DNA from: Pseudomonadota bacterium
GTDB lineage: Bacteria > Myxococcota_A > Polyangia > Polyangiales > Sandaracinaceae
Reading direction: 5' to 3'
Assembly: GCA_023427125.1 (NCBI GenBank)
Contig: JAEZBP010000123.1
Span: 1 to 8,162, forward strand
DNA: 8,162 bases
Positions 1-6,003 of the stretch are shown here, piece after piece. The position numbers and the translations under genes are program-made. Position 1 is the first letter of the stretch; each line of letters opens with the position of its first letter. Under the pieces are notes generated by a model, which worked only from the letters and a program-made list of their open reading frames with translations, was not told the DNA's origin and made no database searches.

Positions 1-834
1 GTGCGCGCCCGGCGTGAGCTCCGGGAGCTCGAGCGGCGTCACGCCGCGGGGCTCGCCGTCGACGAGCACCATCGCGCCGAGCGGCTCGCTCGTGATCGCG
101 GCGCTGCCGGGCGGCGGCGGCTGGCTCTCGAGCTCCACGCTCACGATCTCGCGCGCCTCGACCCGCACCTCGACGGTGACCTCCGCGCGCGCGCCGCTCT
201 CGGCCACCACGTCGACCCGATGCGCCCCGGGCGCGAGCCCTTCCACGACGCGCGGCGTGCGCCCGCGGCTCAGGCCATCGACGAAGACCTCGGCGTTCGA
301 CACGTCGGTGATGACCAGGATCGATCCGGTGTCGGGCGGCCTCGGCTCGAGCCGCACGTCGACCCGCGCGCTCCCGCCCGGCGCGGCCTCGACCCACTGG
401 CCGAAGGTGATGAAGCCCTCGGCCTCGACCTCGACGAGCCTACGCCCCGGCGCGATCTCGACCCGCGCCGGCACGGTGCCGACCGACTGGCCGTCCACCC
501 GGATCCGCCCGCCGGGCGCCGGCTGGTGATGGGCGCGCACGTCGAGCGACGCCGCGCGCTCGAGCGTCGCCGCGATCGCTTGCCCGTCCTCGGTCACCGC
601 CACGTGCATCACCACGCGGCCATAGCCCGGGCGCGTGAAGATGAAGTCGTGCTCGCCGACCGGCACCCGCAGCGCGCGGAGGGGAGTCCGCCCCACCTCG
701 CCCGAGCCGAGCACCTCGACGGTCGCGCGCGTCGGCGTGCTCGTGACCTCGACGGTCACCATCTCCTGCGCCCGCGCCGGCAGCGCGAGCGCGACGAGGA
801 GCGGCGTGATCCACAGCGTCCGCATTTGGCGCAT
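1..834 (-). CDS. Secreted PEGA-repeat protein, C-terminus outside the window
   Basis: The 278 residues in the window read as an export signal followed by tandem PEGA repeats. Residues 1-23 look like a Sec signal peptide: Arg-containing start, hydrophobic core (LWITPLLVALALPA) and an A-R-A-Q end, with likely cleavage near residue 22-24. PEGA-like units lie at about 26-71, 96-141, 170-213 and 243 onward. Each has a short beta-rich pattern with a V-x-V-D-G-type strand, a G-x-x-P turn (GRTP, GTVP, GRTP, GVTP) and a P-G-x-H/R element. PEGA domains are known from surface and cell-wall-associated proteins and probably mediate binding, so a periplasmic or surface role is inferred. The reading frame is open to base 1. 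The start is uncertain: ATG at 834, ATG at 825 and GTG at 843 share the frame and none has a clear ribosome binding site. It may be a stand-alone repeat protein or part of a longer one such as a TPR-PEGA protein. Confidence 0.8.
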   Translation of the reverse strand, partial: MRQMRTLWITPLLVALALPARAQEMVTVEVTSTPTRATVEVLGSGEVGRTPLRALRVPVGEHDFIFTRPGYGRVVMHVAVTEDGQAIAATLERAASLDVRAHHQPAPGGRIRVDGQSVGTVPARVEIAPGRRLVEVEAEGFITFGQWVEAAPGGSARVDVRLEPRPPDTGSILVITDVSNAEVFVDGLSRGRTPRVVEGLAPGAHRVDVVAESGARAEVTVEVRVEAREIVSVELESQPPPPGSAAITSEPLGAMVLVDGEPRGVTPLELPELTPGAH

Positions 835-898
835 GGTACCCACGATGGCGGCAGTTTGCTGGCGCGCGCGCCGATCCCCCAGCGACGGTGTTTCCGGC

Positions 899-936
899 CA
901 GCCCGCGCGCTCGCGAAGCGCGCACAGCCAGCTCAG
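899..936. repeat. GC-rich hairpin repeat, copy 1
   Basis: This segment matches 1014-1052 along its whole length apart from one extra C near the start, a missing GC pair in the right arm and one G/A change near the end. It begins CAGC, contains GCGCGCT-CGCGA-AGCGCGC (7-bp stem 905-911 with 917-923, 5-base loop) and ends ACAGCCAGCTCAG. It is wholly intergenic. A dispersed palindromic repeat of REP type, a local duplication or a terminator pair are all possible; the rest of the genome is needed to decide. Confidence 0.7.
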
Positions 937-994
937 AACGCCGAGCGGCGCGGTTCCGGCTGACTGGACACCGGGGAAGGGAAGCGCCGACAGG

Positions 995-1007
995 ACGGAA
1001 AGTCCGT
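995..1007 (-). terminator. Small perfect hairpin downstream of the phosphatase, possible weak terminator
   Basis: The arms ACGGA (995-999) and TCCGT (1003-1007) are perfect complements around a 3-base loop. It lies about 40 bases beyond the phosphatase stop codon and follows the larger stem of repeat copy 2 in the direction of transcription. There is no run of T after it on the minus strand, so it would be an atypical terminator. It may simply be a small hairpin in structured spacer RNA. Confidence 0.25.
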
Positions 1008-1013
1008 GCAGCT

Positions 1014-1052
1014 CAGCCGCGCGCTCGCGAAGCGCGCGCACAGCCAACTCAG
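1014..1052. repeat. GC-rich hairpin repeat, copy 2, containing the phosphatase stop codon
   Basis: This is the second copy of the 899-936 element, 115 bases away in the same orientation. Its stem is one pair longer: CGCGCGCT (1018-1025) pairs with AGCGCGCG (1031-1038) around CGCGA. The end reads ACAGCCAACTCAG, and the TCA inside it (1049-1051) is the TGA stop codon of the minus-strand phosphatase, so similarity to copy 1 ends one base inside that gene. In the transcript the stem would lie directly after the stop codon, where it could act as a 3'-end-forming or stabilising hairpin. Confidence 0.7.
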
Positions 1053-2686
1053 GGCGCGAGCGCGGGCGCCGGGGTGCGCGGCGGAGCGGGCGCGGCCTGC
1101 GCTTCGAGGTGCTTCGCGCCGGTCCCCGTCGCGTACGCCGCCGCGTGCACCTCACCGAGCTCTTCGCGCACCTCGATGTCGCCGACGTGAAACCAGTCCG
1201 CGTGCGCGCGGTCCGGCGTCAGATCGAGCACGACGTATCCGCGCGCTGCCCCATCGGCCCAGTGAATGTGCCGATTGTTGCCGGCGATCGTCTGCGCCAC
1301 GCGCTCGAGCAAGCCGAGGAACCCGGGCGAGGTCACGGCGGGAGTGACGACCTCGACCGCGAGCGAGCCCTGGCCCGTCGCGGGGTCGTACGCGCTCTCG
1401 TCCGTCGGGTCCTCGGTCAGATCCATGGCCCACGAGCTGTGGATGTCGCCGGTCAGGACGACCACGTCCTCGATGCCCTCGGTGCGCAGCACCGAGAAGA
1501 GGCGCGCGCGCGCGTCGGGGTACCCGTCCCACGCGTCTACGTTCGTGAACCCGCTCCACTGCGCCATCACGACCTGTTGGGCGACGACCTTCCACTGGGC
1601 GCTCGAGGTCCGGAGCTGATCGAGGAGCCACGCCTCCTGATCGGCGCCCAAGAGCTGATCGGGCTCCGAGCCCTGCTCCTCACGGCCCCACACCCGCGCG
1701 TCGAGCACGATCAGATCCACGAGCTCGCCGAACGCGAGCTTGCGCCAGAGCTTCCCCTCGGCGTCCTCGCGGATCGGCAGCCACTCGTAGAAGGCCTGGC
1801 GCGCGAAGGCGAGGCGATCGCTCCAGCTGCCCTCGTCCTCCTGGTGGTTCTCGGCGCCGTCGCGGTAGGCGTTGTTCGCCGTCTCGTGATCGTCCCACAC
1901 ATGCACGAACGCGTGCTGTCGGTGGGCCTCCTGAAGATCGGGATCGCGGCGATAGAGCGAGTAGCGCAGCCGGTAGTCGTCGAGCGTGACGATCTCGTGG
2001 TCGGGCTCGTAGGCACGCACGCGCCCGTACTCGCGAGTGCCGTACTCGTAGATGTAGTCGCCGAGGTGCAGCACCGCGTCGAGGTCGGCGCGCTCGGCGA
2101 TCTGCCGGTACGCATGGAACCACCCGTGGGCGAGGCTCGCGCACGAGCAGACCGCGAAGCGCAGGTGACCGATCGCATCGCTCGGCGCCGTGCGGGCGCG
2201 GCCGACGGGCGAGGTGTCGCCCCGCGAGGCGAAGCGGAAGTAGTGGGTCGTACCGGCGGCGAGGCCCGTCGCGTCGACCTTCACGGTGAAGTCGCGGCTC
2301 GCGTCGGTGCTCGTCGCTCCGCTCGCCACGACCGACGCGAAGGCGGCGTCGGTCGCGATCTCCCACGAGACCTCGATCGACCCCGGATCCGGCTCACCGG
2401 GCATCCCCGGGGTGACGCGCGTCCACAGGATCACGGCGTCGGGCAGCGGGTCGCCGCTCGCGACGCCATGCTCGAACGTCGCGTAGGTGCGCGGCGCCGG
2501 CGGGATCGGAGCGCCGGCGTCGGGCGTCACCGGAGCGCCCCCGTCGGCCGGCCCCGCGTCTCCCTCGACGGGCGCAGGCGCGTCGCAGCCGGGGACGAGC
2601 GCGGCGACACCGACCGCCGTCGATGCCCTCAGCCAAACCCGACGACCGAACCGACTCGGCCGCTCGTCATCATCGTCTCGCTCCAT
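1049..2686 (-). CDS. phoD: PhoD-type alkaline phosphatase, predicted Tat-exported lipoprotein
   Basis: A 545-residue PhoD-family phosphatase; the family hydrolyses phosphate mono- and diesters outside the cytoplasm using iron and calcium. Residues 13-34 form a twin-arginine signal (GRRVWLR, Arg15-Arg16), a hydrophobic stretch and a lipobox ending V-P-G-Cys34. A Pro/Ala/Gly/Asp-rich linker follows (35-66). The PhoD N-terminal domain starts near FEHGVASGDP (71-80) and contains AVILWTRVTP. The metallophosphatase domain shows a cysteine at 182 (FAVCSC), GDYIYE (209-214), WDDHE (264-268), LDAR (328-331) and GDIHSSW (413-419), so the expected metal-site motifs are all present. The C-terminus (about 528-545) is a low-complexity Ala/Pro tail. 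The ATG at 2686 has a GGAGG 9 bases upstream. Length is normal for the family. Phosphate-starvation control is usual for PhoD, but no Pho box was recognised here. Confidence 0.95.
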   Translation of the reverse strand: MERDDDDERPSRFGRRVWLRASTAVGVAALVPGCDAPAPVEGDAGPADGGAPVTPDAGAPIPPAPRTYATFEHGVASGDPLPDAVILWTRVTPGMPGEPDPGSIEVSWEIATDAAFASVVASGATSTDASRDFTVKVDATGLAAGTTHYFRFASRGDTSPVGRARTAPSDAIGHLRFAVCSCASLAHGWFHAYRQIAERADLDAVLHLGDYIYEYGTREYGRVRAYEPDHEIVTLDDYRLRYSLYRRDPDLQEAHRQHAFVHVWDDHETANNAYRDGAENHQEDEGSWSDRLAFARQAFYEWLPIREDAEGKLWRKLAFGELVDLIVLDARVWGREEQGSEPDQLLGADQEAWLLDQLRTSSAQWKVVAQQVVMAQWSGFTNVDAWDGYPDARARLFSVLRTEGIEDVVVLTGDIHSSWAMDLTEDPTDESAYDPATGQGSLAVEVVTPAVTSPGFLGLLERVAQTIAGNNRHIHWADGAARGYVVLDLTPDRAHADWFHVGDIEVREELGEVHAAAYATGTGAKHLEAQAAPAPPRTPAPALAP

Positions 2687-2695
2687 GTGCCTCAG

Positions 2696-2700
2696 CCTCC
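2696..2700 (-). promoter_or_regulatory. Ribosome binding site of the phosphatase gene
   Basis: On the minus strand GGAGG precedes the ATG (2684-2686) by 9 bases, with a second partial match TGAGG closer to the start. This supports translation from that ATG, which places the acidic segment ERDDDDE ahead of the twin-arginine motif. Confidence 0.65.
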
Positions 2701-2707
2701 GCGGCGC

Positions 2708-2737
2708 ATCCTACAGGCTCGCCGGTGACGCTGTCGC
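2708..2737 (-). promoter_or_regulatory. Candidate sigma70-like promoter of the phosphatase gene
   Basis: On the minus strand GCGACA (2737-2732) and TAGGAT (2713-2708) are separated by 18 bases; each matches four of six consensus positions. A start site near 2701 would give a leader of about 15 bases that just contains the ribosome binding site. The match is modest and promoters are hard to call in such GC-rich DNA. No matching pair was found for the divergent plus-strand gene in the same 129-base gap. Confidence 0.3.
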
Positions 2738-2815
2738 AACGAGAACGGGTCCGAGCACCGCGACCCACTCGGCGAGAGAGGTGCGCCGCGCGCCCGCCCG
2801 GAGCAGTCTTCGCGC

Positions 2816-3325
2816 GTGAACCTCCCGGGCCACCTCGCGGCCGCCTACCTGGCGCTCGCACGAGCGCGCCCCGGTGACGCGCGCGCGGCGCGCCGCTCGA
2901 TCGCGCGCCTCTCCGCCATCGCGCTCGGCGCCCTGCTCCCCGACCTCATCGACAAGCCGCTGATGTGGATGGGCACCACGCCCTACGGGCGCACCGTGGG
3001 TCACAGCCTCCTCCTCTGGTGCGCCGGGCTCGCGCTCTGGCTCGTCTTCCGGCGTCGCTCGCTCATGGGGCCATCGTCGCTGCTCCTGCTCGGCGGCTTC
3101 TCGCACCTCGCCGTCGATCTCGTCGACGACGTCGCGGAGGGCTTCGAGCGCACGGGCTACGTCTTCTCGGCCTGGATGGGCTGGCCCGTGACGAACCCGG
3201 ACATGGCCTACGTCCAGGTGCCCCACCTGCTCGAGCCGATGCGCCACGCCGTCACCCCGCTCGAGACCGCGACCGTGGCCGCCTGCCTCTGGCACGCGCT
3301 CGCTCATCGAGACCGCCGCGGCTAG
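2816..3325 (+). CDS. YdjM/DUF457-like membrane protein, putative metal-dependent hydrolase
   Basis: A 169-residue membrane protein resembling the YdjM/DUF457 family, whose members are annotated as membrane-bound metal-dependent hydrolases with no well-defined substrate. Visible features are NLPGH with His6, ALLPDLIDKP (39-48), YGRTVGHSLL with His63 (57-66) and HLAVDLVDD with His97 and Asp101 (97-105). Conserved His and Asp residues near helix ends fit a metal site, but that is inferred from the family. Hydrophobic helices lie at about 31-45, 62-78, 86-103 and 147-162. Translation starts at GTG 2816, 12 bases after a GGAG at 2800-2803; this start keeps the N-terminal GH motif. The stop lies 15 bases before the ABC ATPase, suggesting one transcript. 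Family assignment is by motif memory and is moderate. Confidence 0.75.
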   Translation: MNLPGHLAAAYLALARARPGDARAARRSIARLSAIALGALLPDLIDKPLMWMGTTPYGRTVGHSLLLWCAGLALWLVFRRRSLMGPSSLLLLGGFSHLAVDLVDDVAEGFERTGYVFSAWMGWPVTNPDMAYVQVPHLLEPMRHAVTPLETATVAACLWHALAHRDRRG

Positions 3326-3340
3326 CCTTCCCCGCTCTCG

Positions 3341-4366
3341 ATGATCCCCCAGATCCAGGTGCGCGAGCTGGCCAAGCACTATCGCGTGCACGAGCGCGCG
3401 TCGGGAGTGCTCGCGTCGCTGCGCTCGCTCGTCTCCCGGCCCACCAAGACGGTGCGCGCGGTCGACGGAGTGAGCTTCGAGATCGAGGCCGGCGAGCGGG
3501 TGGGATTCCTCGGGCCGAACGGCGCGGGCAAGACCACGACGCTCAAGATGCTGGCCGGCCTGCTCCACCCGAGCGCGGGCGTCTTGCGGGTGGACGGCCA
3601 CGTGCCGCAGAAGCGGGAGGTCGCGTTCCTCGAGAAGATCATGCTCGTGATGGGGCAGAAGCAACAGCTCATCTGGGATCTGCCGCCCGCCGACACGTTC
3701 GATCTGAACCGCGCGATCTATCAGGTGCCGCGCTCGCTCTACGAGGCGACGGTGAAGGAGCTGAGCGAGCTCCTCGAGCTCGGCGACCTCGTGAAGAAGC
3801 CGACCCGCGAGCTCTCGCTCGGCGAGCGGATGAAGTGCGAGCTCGTCGCGGCCTTGATCCACCGGCCGCGAGTGCTCTTCCTCGACGAGCCGACGATCGG
3901 CCTCGACGTGACCACGCAGGTCGTCGTGCGCGAGTTCATCCGCCAGTACAACGAGCGCTTCGGCGCGACGCTGATCCTCACGAGCCACTACATGGACGAC
4001 GTGGCCGCGCTCTGCCCGCGCGTGATCGTGATCGACAAGGGGCAGCTCTCCTACGACGGAGGGCTCGACGAGCTCGTGCAGCGGGTCCGCCCCGAGAAGC
4101 GGCTCGCGCTGCGCCTCGCGAGCGATCCCGATCGCGGCGCGCTCGAGGCGCTCGGGCACGTGGTCCGGGTCGAGGGCCACGAGGTCGTCGTGCAGGTCAC
4201 GCAGGACGAGCTCGCCGGCGCGGTCTCGCGCGCGCTCTCCACCCTCGAGGTCCAGGACTTCACGGTGACCGCGGCGCCGCTCGAGGAGGTGATGAGCGAG
4301 CTCTTCGCGCGGAGCCGCGCCGCGCGAGAGGACGCGCTCCGGAGCGAAGCCACCCCATGCAGCTGA
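3341..4366 (+). CDS. ABC-2 exporter ATP-binding protein (COG4586 type)
   Basis: The 341-residue ATPase should hydrolyse ATP on the cytoplasmic face to drive the two following permeases. Motifs in order: Walker A GPNGAGKTT (58-66, Lys64), Q-loop region GQKQQLIWDLP (105-115), signature LSLGERMK (158-165), Walker B VLFLDEP (178-184, Glu183), D-loop IGLD (186-189) and H-loop His216. The long N-terminal segment before the first core strand, the QLIWDLP stretch and the LSLG signature are typical of COG4586, the partner of COG4587 and COG3694 permeases. Residues about 245-330 form an extra C-terminal domain, as in related NatA-like exporters. The ATG at 3341 lacks a ribosome binding site. The frame is closed upstream by the preceding gene's TAG, so translation may be coupled to that gene. 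Its 3' end overlaps the first permease by 10 bases. The exported substrate is unknown. Confidence 0.93.
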   Translation: MIPQIQVRELAKHYRVHERASGVLASLRSLVSRPTKTVRAVDGVSFEIEAGERVGFLGPNGAGKTTTLKMLAGLLHPSAGVLRVDGHVPQKREVAFLEKIMLVMGQKQQLIWDLPPADTFDLNRAIYQVPRSLYEATVKELSELLELGDLVKKPTRELSLGERMKCELVAALIHRPRVLFLDEPTIGLDVTTQVVVREFIRQYNERFGATLILTSHYMDDVAALCPRVIVIDKGQLSYDGGLDELVQRVRPEKRLALRLASDPDRGALEALGHVVRVEGHEVVVQVTQDELAGAVSRALSTLEVQDFTVTAAPLEEVMSELFARSRAAREDALRSEATPCS

Positions 4367-5157
4367 GGACGCTCTCGGCGCTGCCGACGGTGATGCGCAT
4401 CGGGCTCGCGTCGGCGATCGCGTATCGCGCCGAGATCCTCGTGTGGGTGCTGACCACGACGATGCCGCTGATCATGCTGCCGCTCTGGCACGCGGTCGCC
4501 GAGGAGGCCCCCGTCGGGGGCTTCGGCCAGTCGCGCTTCACCGCGTACTTCCTGGCCGCGTTCGTGGTGCGGCAGATGGTGGGCGCCTGGGCGGCGTGGA
4601 CGATCAACTACGAGGTGCGCACCGGCGCGCTGAGCCAGCGCCTCTTGCGGCCCCTCCACCCGGTCTACGCCTACGCGGCCGAGAGCCTCGCGTCGGTGCC
4701 GATCCGCTGCGTGGTCGCGCTCCCTTTCGGCCTCGGCGCGTTCTTGCTGACCGGCGGCGAGCACGTCGTGCGCGGCGCTCTCTCGTGGTCGCTCGTGCCG
4801 CTCTCGTTGATCGGCGCGTGGATGATCACGTTCTTCGCGCACGTGATCATCGGCGCGCTCAGCATGTGGATCCACCAGAGCATCAAGCTGATGGACCTGT
4901 GGAGCGCGGGCTTCTTCGTGTTCAGCGGCTACCTCGTGCCGATCGCGCTCTTCCCCGACTGGCTCGGGTGGCTCCCGCCGTGGATGCCCTTCGCGTACCA
5001 GCTCGGCTTCCCGGTCGAGCTCCTCACCGGCGCCCTCGCGCCGGACGAGGCGCTGCATCAGCTCGGCGCGCAGTGGGCGTGGGTCGCGGTGCTCGGCGCC
5101 CTGGCCGTGATCGTCTGGCAGCGCGGCGTGCGCCGCTACGGAGCATTCGGCGGATGA
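4357..5157 (+). CDS. ABC-2 family permease, first subunit (COG4587-like)
   Basis: A 266-residue integral membrane protein that should form half of the channel driven by the preceding ATPase. About six helices are visible, near residues 25-45, 60-80, 113-131, 147-170, 181-199 and 240-255. The cytoplasmic segment NYEVRTGALSQRLLRPLHP (84-102) is the recognisable feature of the family and is a likely contact with the ATPase. A second amphipathic stretch, WLGWLPPWMPFAYQLGFPVE (202-221), precedes the last helix. The ATG at 4357 overlaps the ATPase stop by 10 bases and has GGAG at 4341-4344, 12 bases upstream. The stop overlaps the next start as ATGA. The partner permease has a similar size and topology but a different sequence, so the exporter is probably a heterodimer. 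Confidence 0.9.
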   Translation: MQLRTLSALPTVMRIGLASAIAYRAEILVWVLTTTMPLIMLPLWHAVAEEAPVGGFGQSRFTAYFLAAFVVRQMVGAWAAWTINYEVRTGALSQRLLRPLHPVYAYAAESLASVPIRCVVALPFGLGAFLLTGGEHVVRGALSWSLVPLSLIGAWMITFFAHVIIGALSMWIHQSIKLMDLWSAGFFVFSGYLVPIALFPDWLGWLPPWMPFAYQLGFPVELLTGALAPDEALHQLGAQWAWVAVLGALAVIVWQRGVRRYGAFGG

Positions 5158-5948
5158 GCGCCATGCGGCACCTGCGGCTGCTCGGCGCGCACGGGCGGCT
5201 CTCCATGCTGCTCGCGCTGCAGTACCGCTGGGAGTTCTTGCTCGACGGCCTGATGAGCGTCTTCTGGACGGTCACGGCGCTGATCCCGCTCTATCTGGTC
5301 TTCCAGGAGCGCCCGATCATCGCCGGCTGGCGCTACGGCGAGGCGCTGGTGGTGGTCGGCTTCTTCACGCTGCTCGACGGGGTGCTGAAGGGCGCGATCA
5401 ACCCGAGCCTGACGACGGTGATCGAGCACATCCGGCAGGGCACGCTCGACTTCGTGCTGCTCAAGCCGGCCGACTCGCAGTTTCTCGTCTCGACCCAGCG
5501 CTTCCTGCCGTGGCGGGTGCTCAGCGTGGTCGCGGCCGGGCTGGTCTTCGGCTACGCGTTCCACTCGATCGGGCGGGCGCCGTCGATGGCGGCGATCCTC
5601 CGCGCGGCGGCGATGCTCGCCTGCGGCGTGCTGATCCTCTACTCGATGTGGATCCTCGTGATCAGCGTCGCGTTCCGCGCGGTCCGCATCGACAACCTCC
5701 GCTACTTGTTCGAGGCGGTCTTCGACGCGGCGCGCTGGCCCGCCTCGGTGTTCAAGGGGGTCCTCTCGTTCCTCTTCACGTTCGTGATCCCGCTGGCGCT
5801 GATGACGACGTACCCGGCGGAGGCGCTGCTCGGTCGGATGAGCGGCTCGCGCCTGGTGATCGCGCTGACGATGTCGGTCGCGTTCGCGGTGCTCTCGCGG
5901 CTCGTGTGGCTCCGCTCGATTCGCGGGTACACGTCCGCTTCTTCGTGA
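5154..5948 (+). CDS. ABC-2 family permease, second subunit (COG3694-like)
   Basis: A 264-residue integral membrane protein, the second half of the exporter channel. Helices are apparent near residues 30-50, 62-80, 121-138, 150-173, 200-218 and 233-250. The conserved cytoplasmic segment EHIRQGTLDFVLLKPADSQF (91-110) corresponds to the RTGALSQRLLRPLHP segment of the first permease and is typical of the COG3694 group. The conserved MTTYPAEALLG region (217-227) comes after the fifth helix. The start ATG at 5154 forms a 4-base ATGA overlap with the first permease and has GGAG at 5140-5143, ten bases upstream. An in-frame ATG at 5163 is a less likely alternative. The gene ends 55 bases before DUF1015. 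The order ATPase, COG4587, COG3694 is the usual one for this exporter type. Confidence 0.9.
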   Translation: MSAMRHLRLLGAHGRLSMLLALQYRWEFLLDGLMSVFWTVTALIPLYLVFQERPIIAGWRYGEALVVVGFFTLLDGVLKGAINPSLTTVIEHIRQGTLDFVLLKPADSQFLVSTQRFLPWRVLSVVAAGLVFGYAFHSIGRAPSMAAILRAAAMLACGVLILYSMWILVISVAFRAVRIDNLRYLFEAVFDAARWPASVFKGVLSFLFTFVIPLALMTTYPAEALLGRMSGSRLVIALTMSVAFAVLSRLVWLRSIRGYTSASS

Positions 5949-6003
5949 CAGGTCCGCAGACGCAGATTGCTCCGCGGCGGCGCGCGGCGCACCCTTCGGC
6001 CCT

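Larger units (their letters stand above)
835..1048. other. Intergenic region between phosphatase and PEGA genes, rich in hairpins
   Basis: This 214-base gap separates two minus-strand genes. It holds one complete copy and most of a second copy of a GC-rich hairpin repeat, a small perfect hairpin at 995-1007 and a perfect 12-base palindrome GGCGCGCGCGCC at 861-872. I see no convincing -35/-10 pair and no ribosome binding site for the PEGA gene. Long plus-strand reading frames cross the region, but they are antisense artefacts of high GC content. Several stem-loops at the 3' end of the phosphatase gene suggest transcription termination or RNA processing here, although none has a T tract. Confidence 0.55.

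Noticed and set aside
861..872. Perfect palindrome GGCGCGCGCGCC upstream of the PEGA gene
   Set aside because: Alternating CG runs are expected by chance in such GC-rich DNA and there is no second copy or spacing that would suggest an operator.
1..963. Plus-strand open frame from the left edge
   Set aside because: Arg/His/Asp-rich composition without motifs, and it runs through the hairpin repeat. The minus strand has a signal peptide and PEGA repeats in one frame.
993..1006. GGAAAGTCCG, resembling the conserved core of RNase P RNA
   Set aside because: The surrounding bases do not fit the RNase P P4 and flanking helices, and there is no room for a full-length RNA between the two genes. The match is explained by the small hairpin at 995-1007.
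635..2728. 697-codon plus-strand open frame opposite the phosphatase
   Set aside because: The minus strand carries a complete PhoD with all catalytic motifs and a good ribosome binding site. The plus-strand translation has no recognisable motif and is a typical GC-rich shadow.
3812..3835. ABC signature reads LSLGE instead of LSGGQ
   Set aside because: An LSLG signature is normal for the COG4586 ATPases, so this is not a sign of an inactive or degenerate protein.
2711..4180. 489-codon minus-strand open frame over the DUF457-like and ABC genes
   Set aside because: Its translation is low-complexity and rich in His, Arg, Glu and Leu, as expected opposite GC-ended codons. The plus strand holds clear Walker A/B and signature motifs.
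5949..6003. Possible promoter in the 55-base gap before DUF1015
   Set aside because: No -10/-35 pair or ribosome binding site could be recognised; read-through from the exporter genes or a leaderless start are equally possible.
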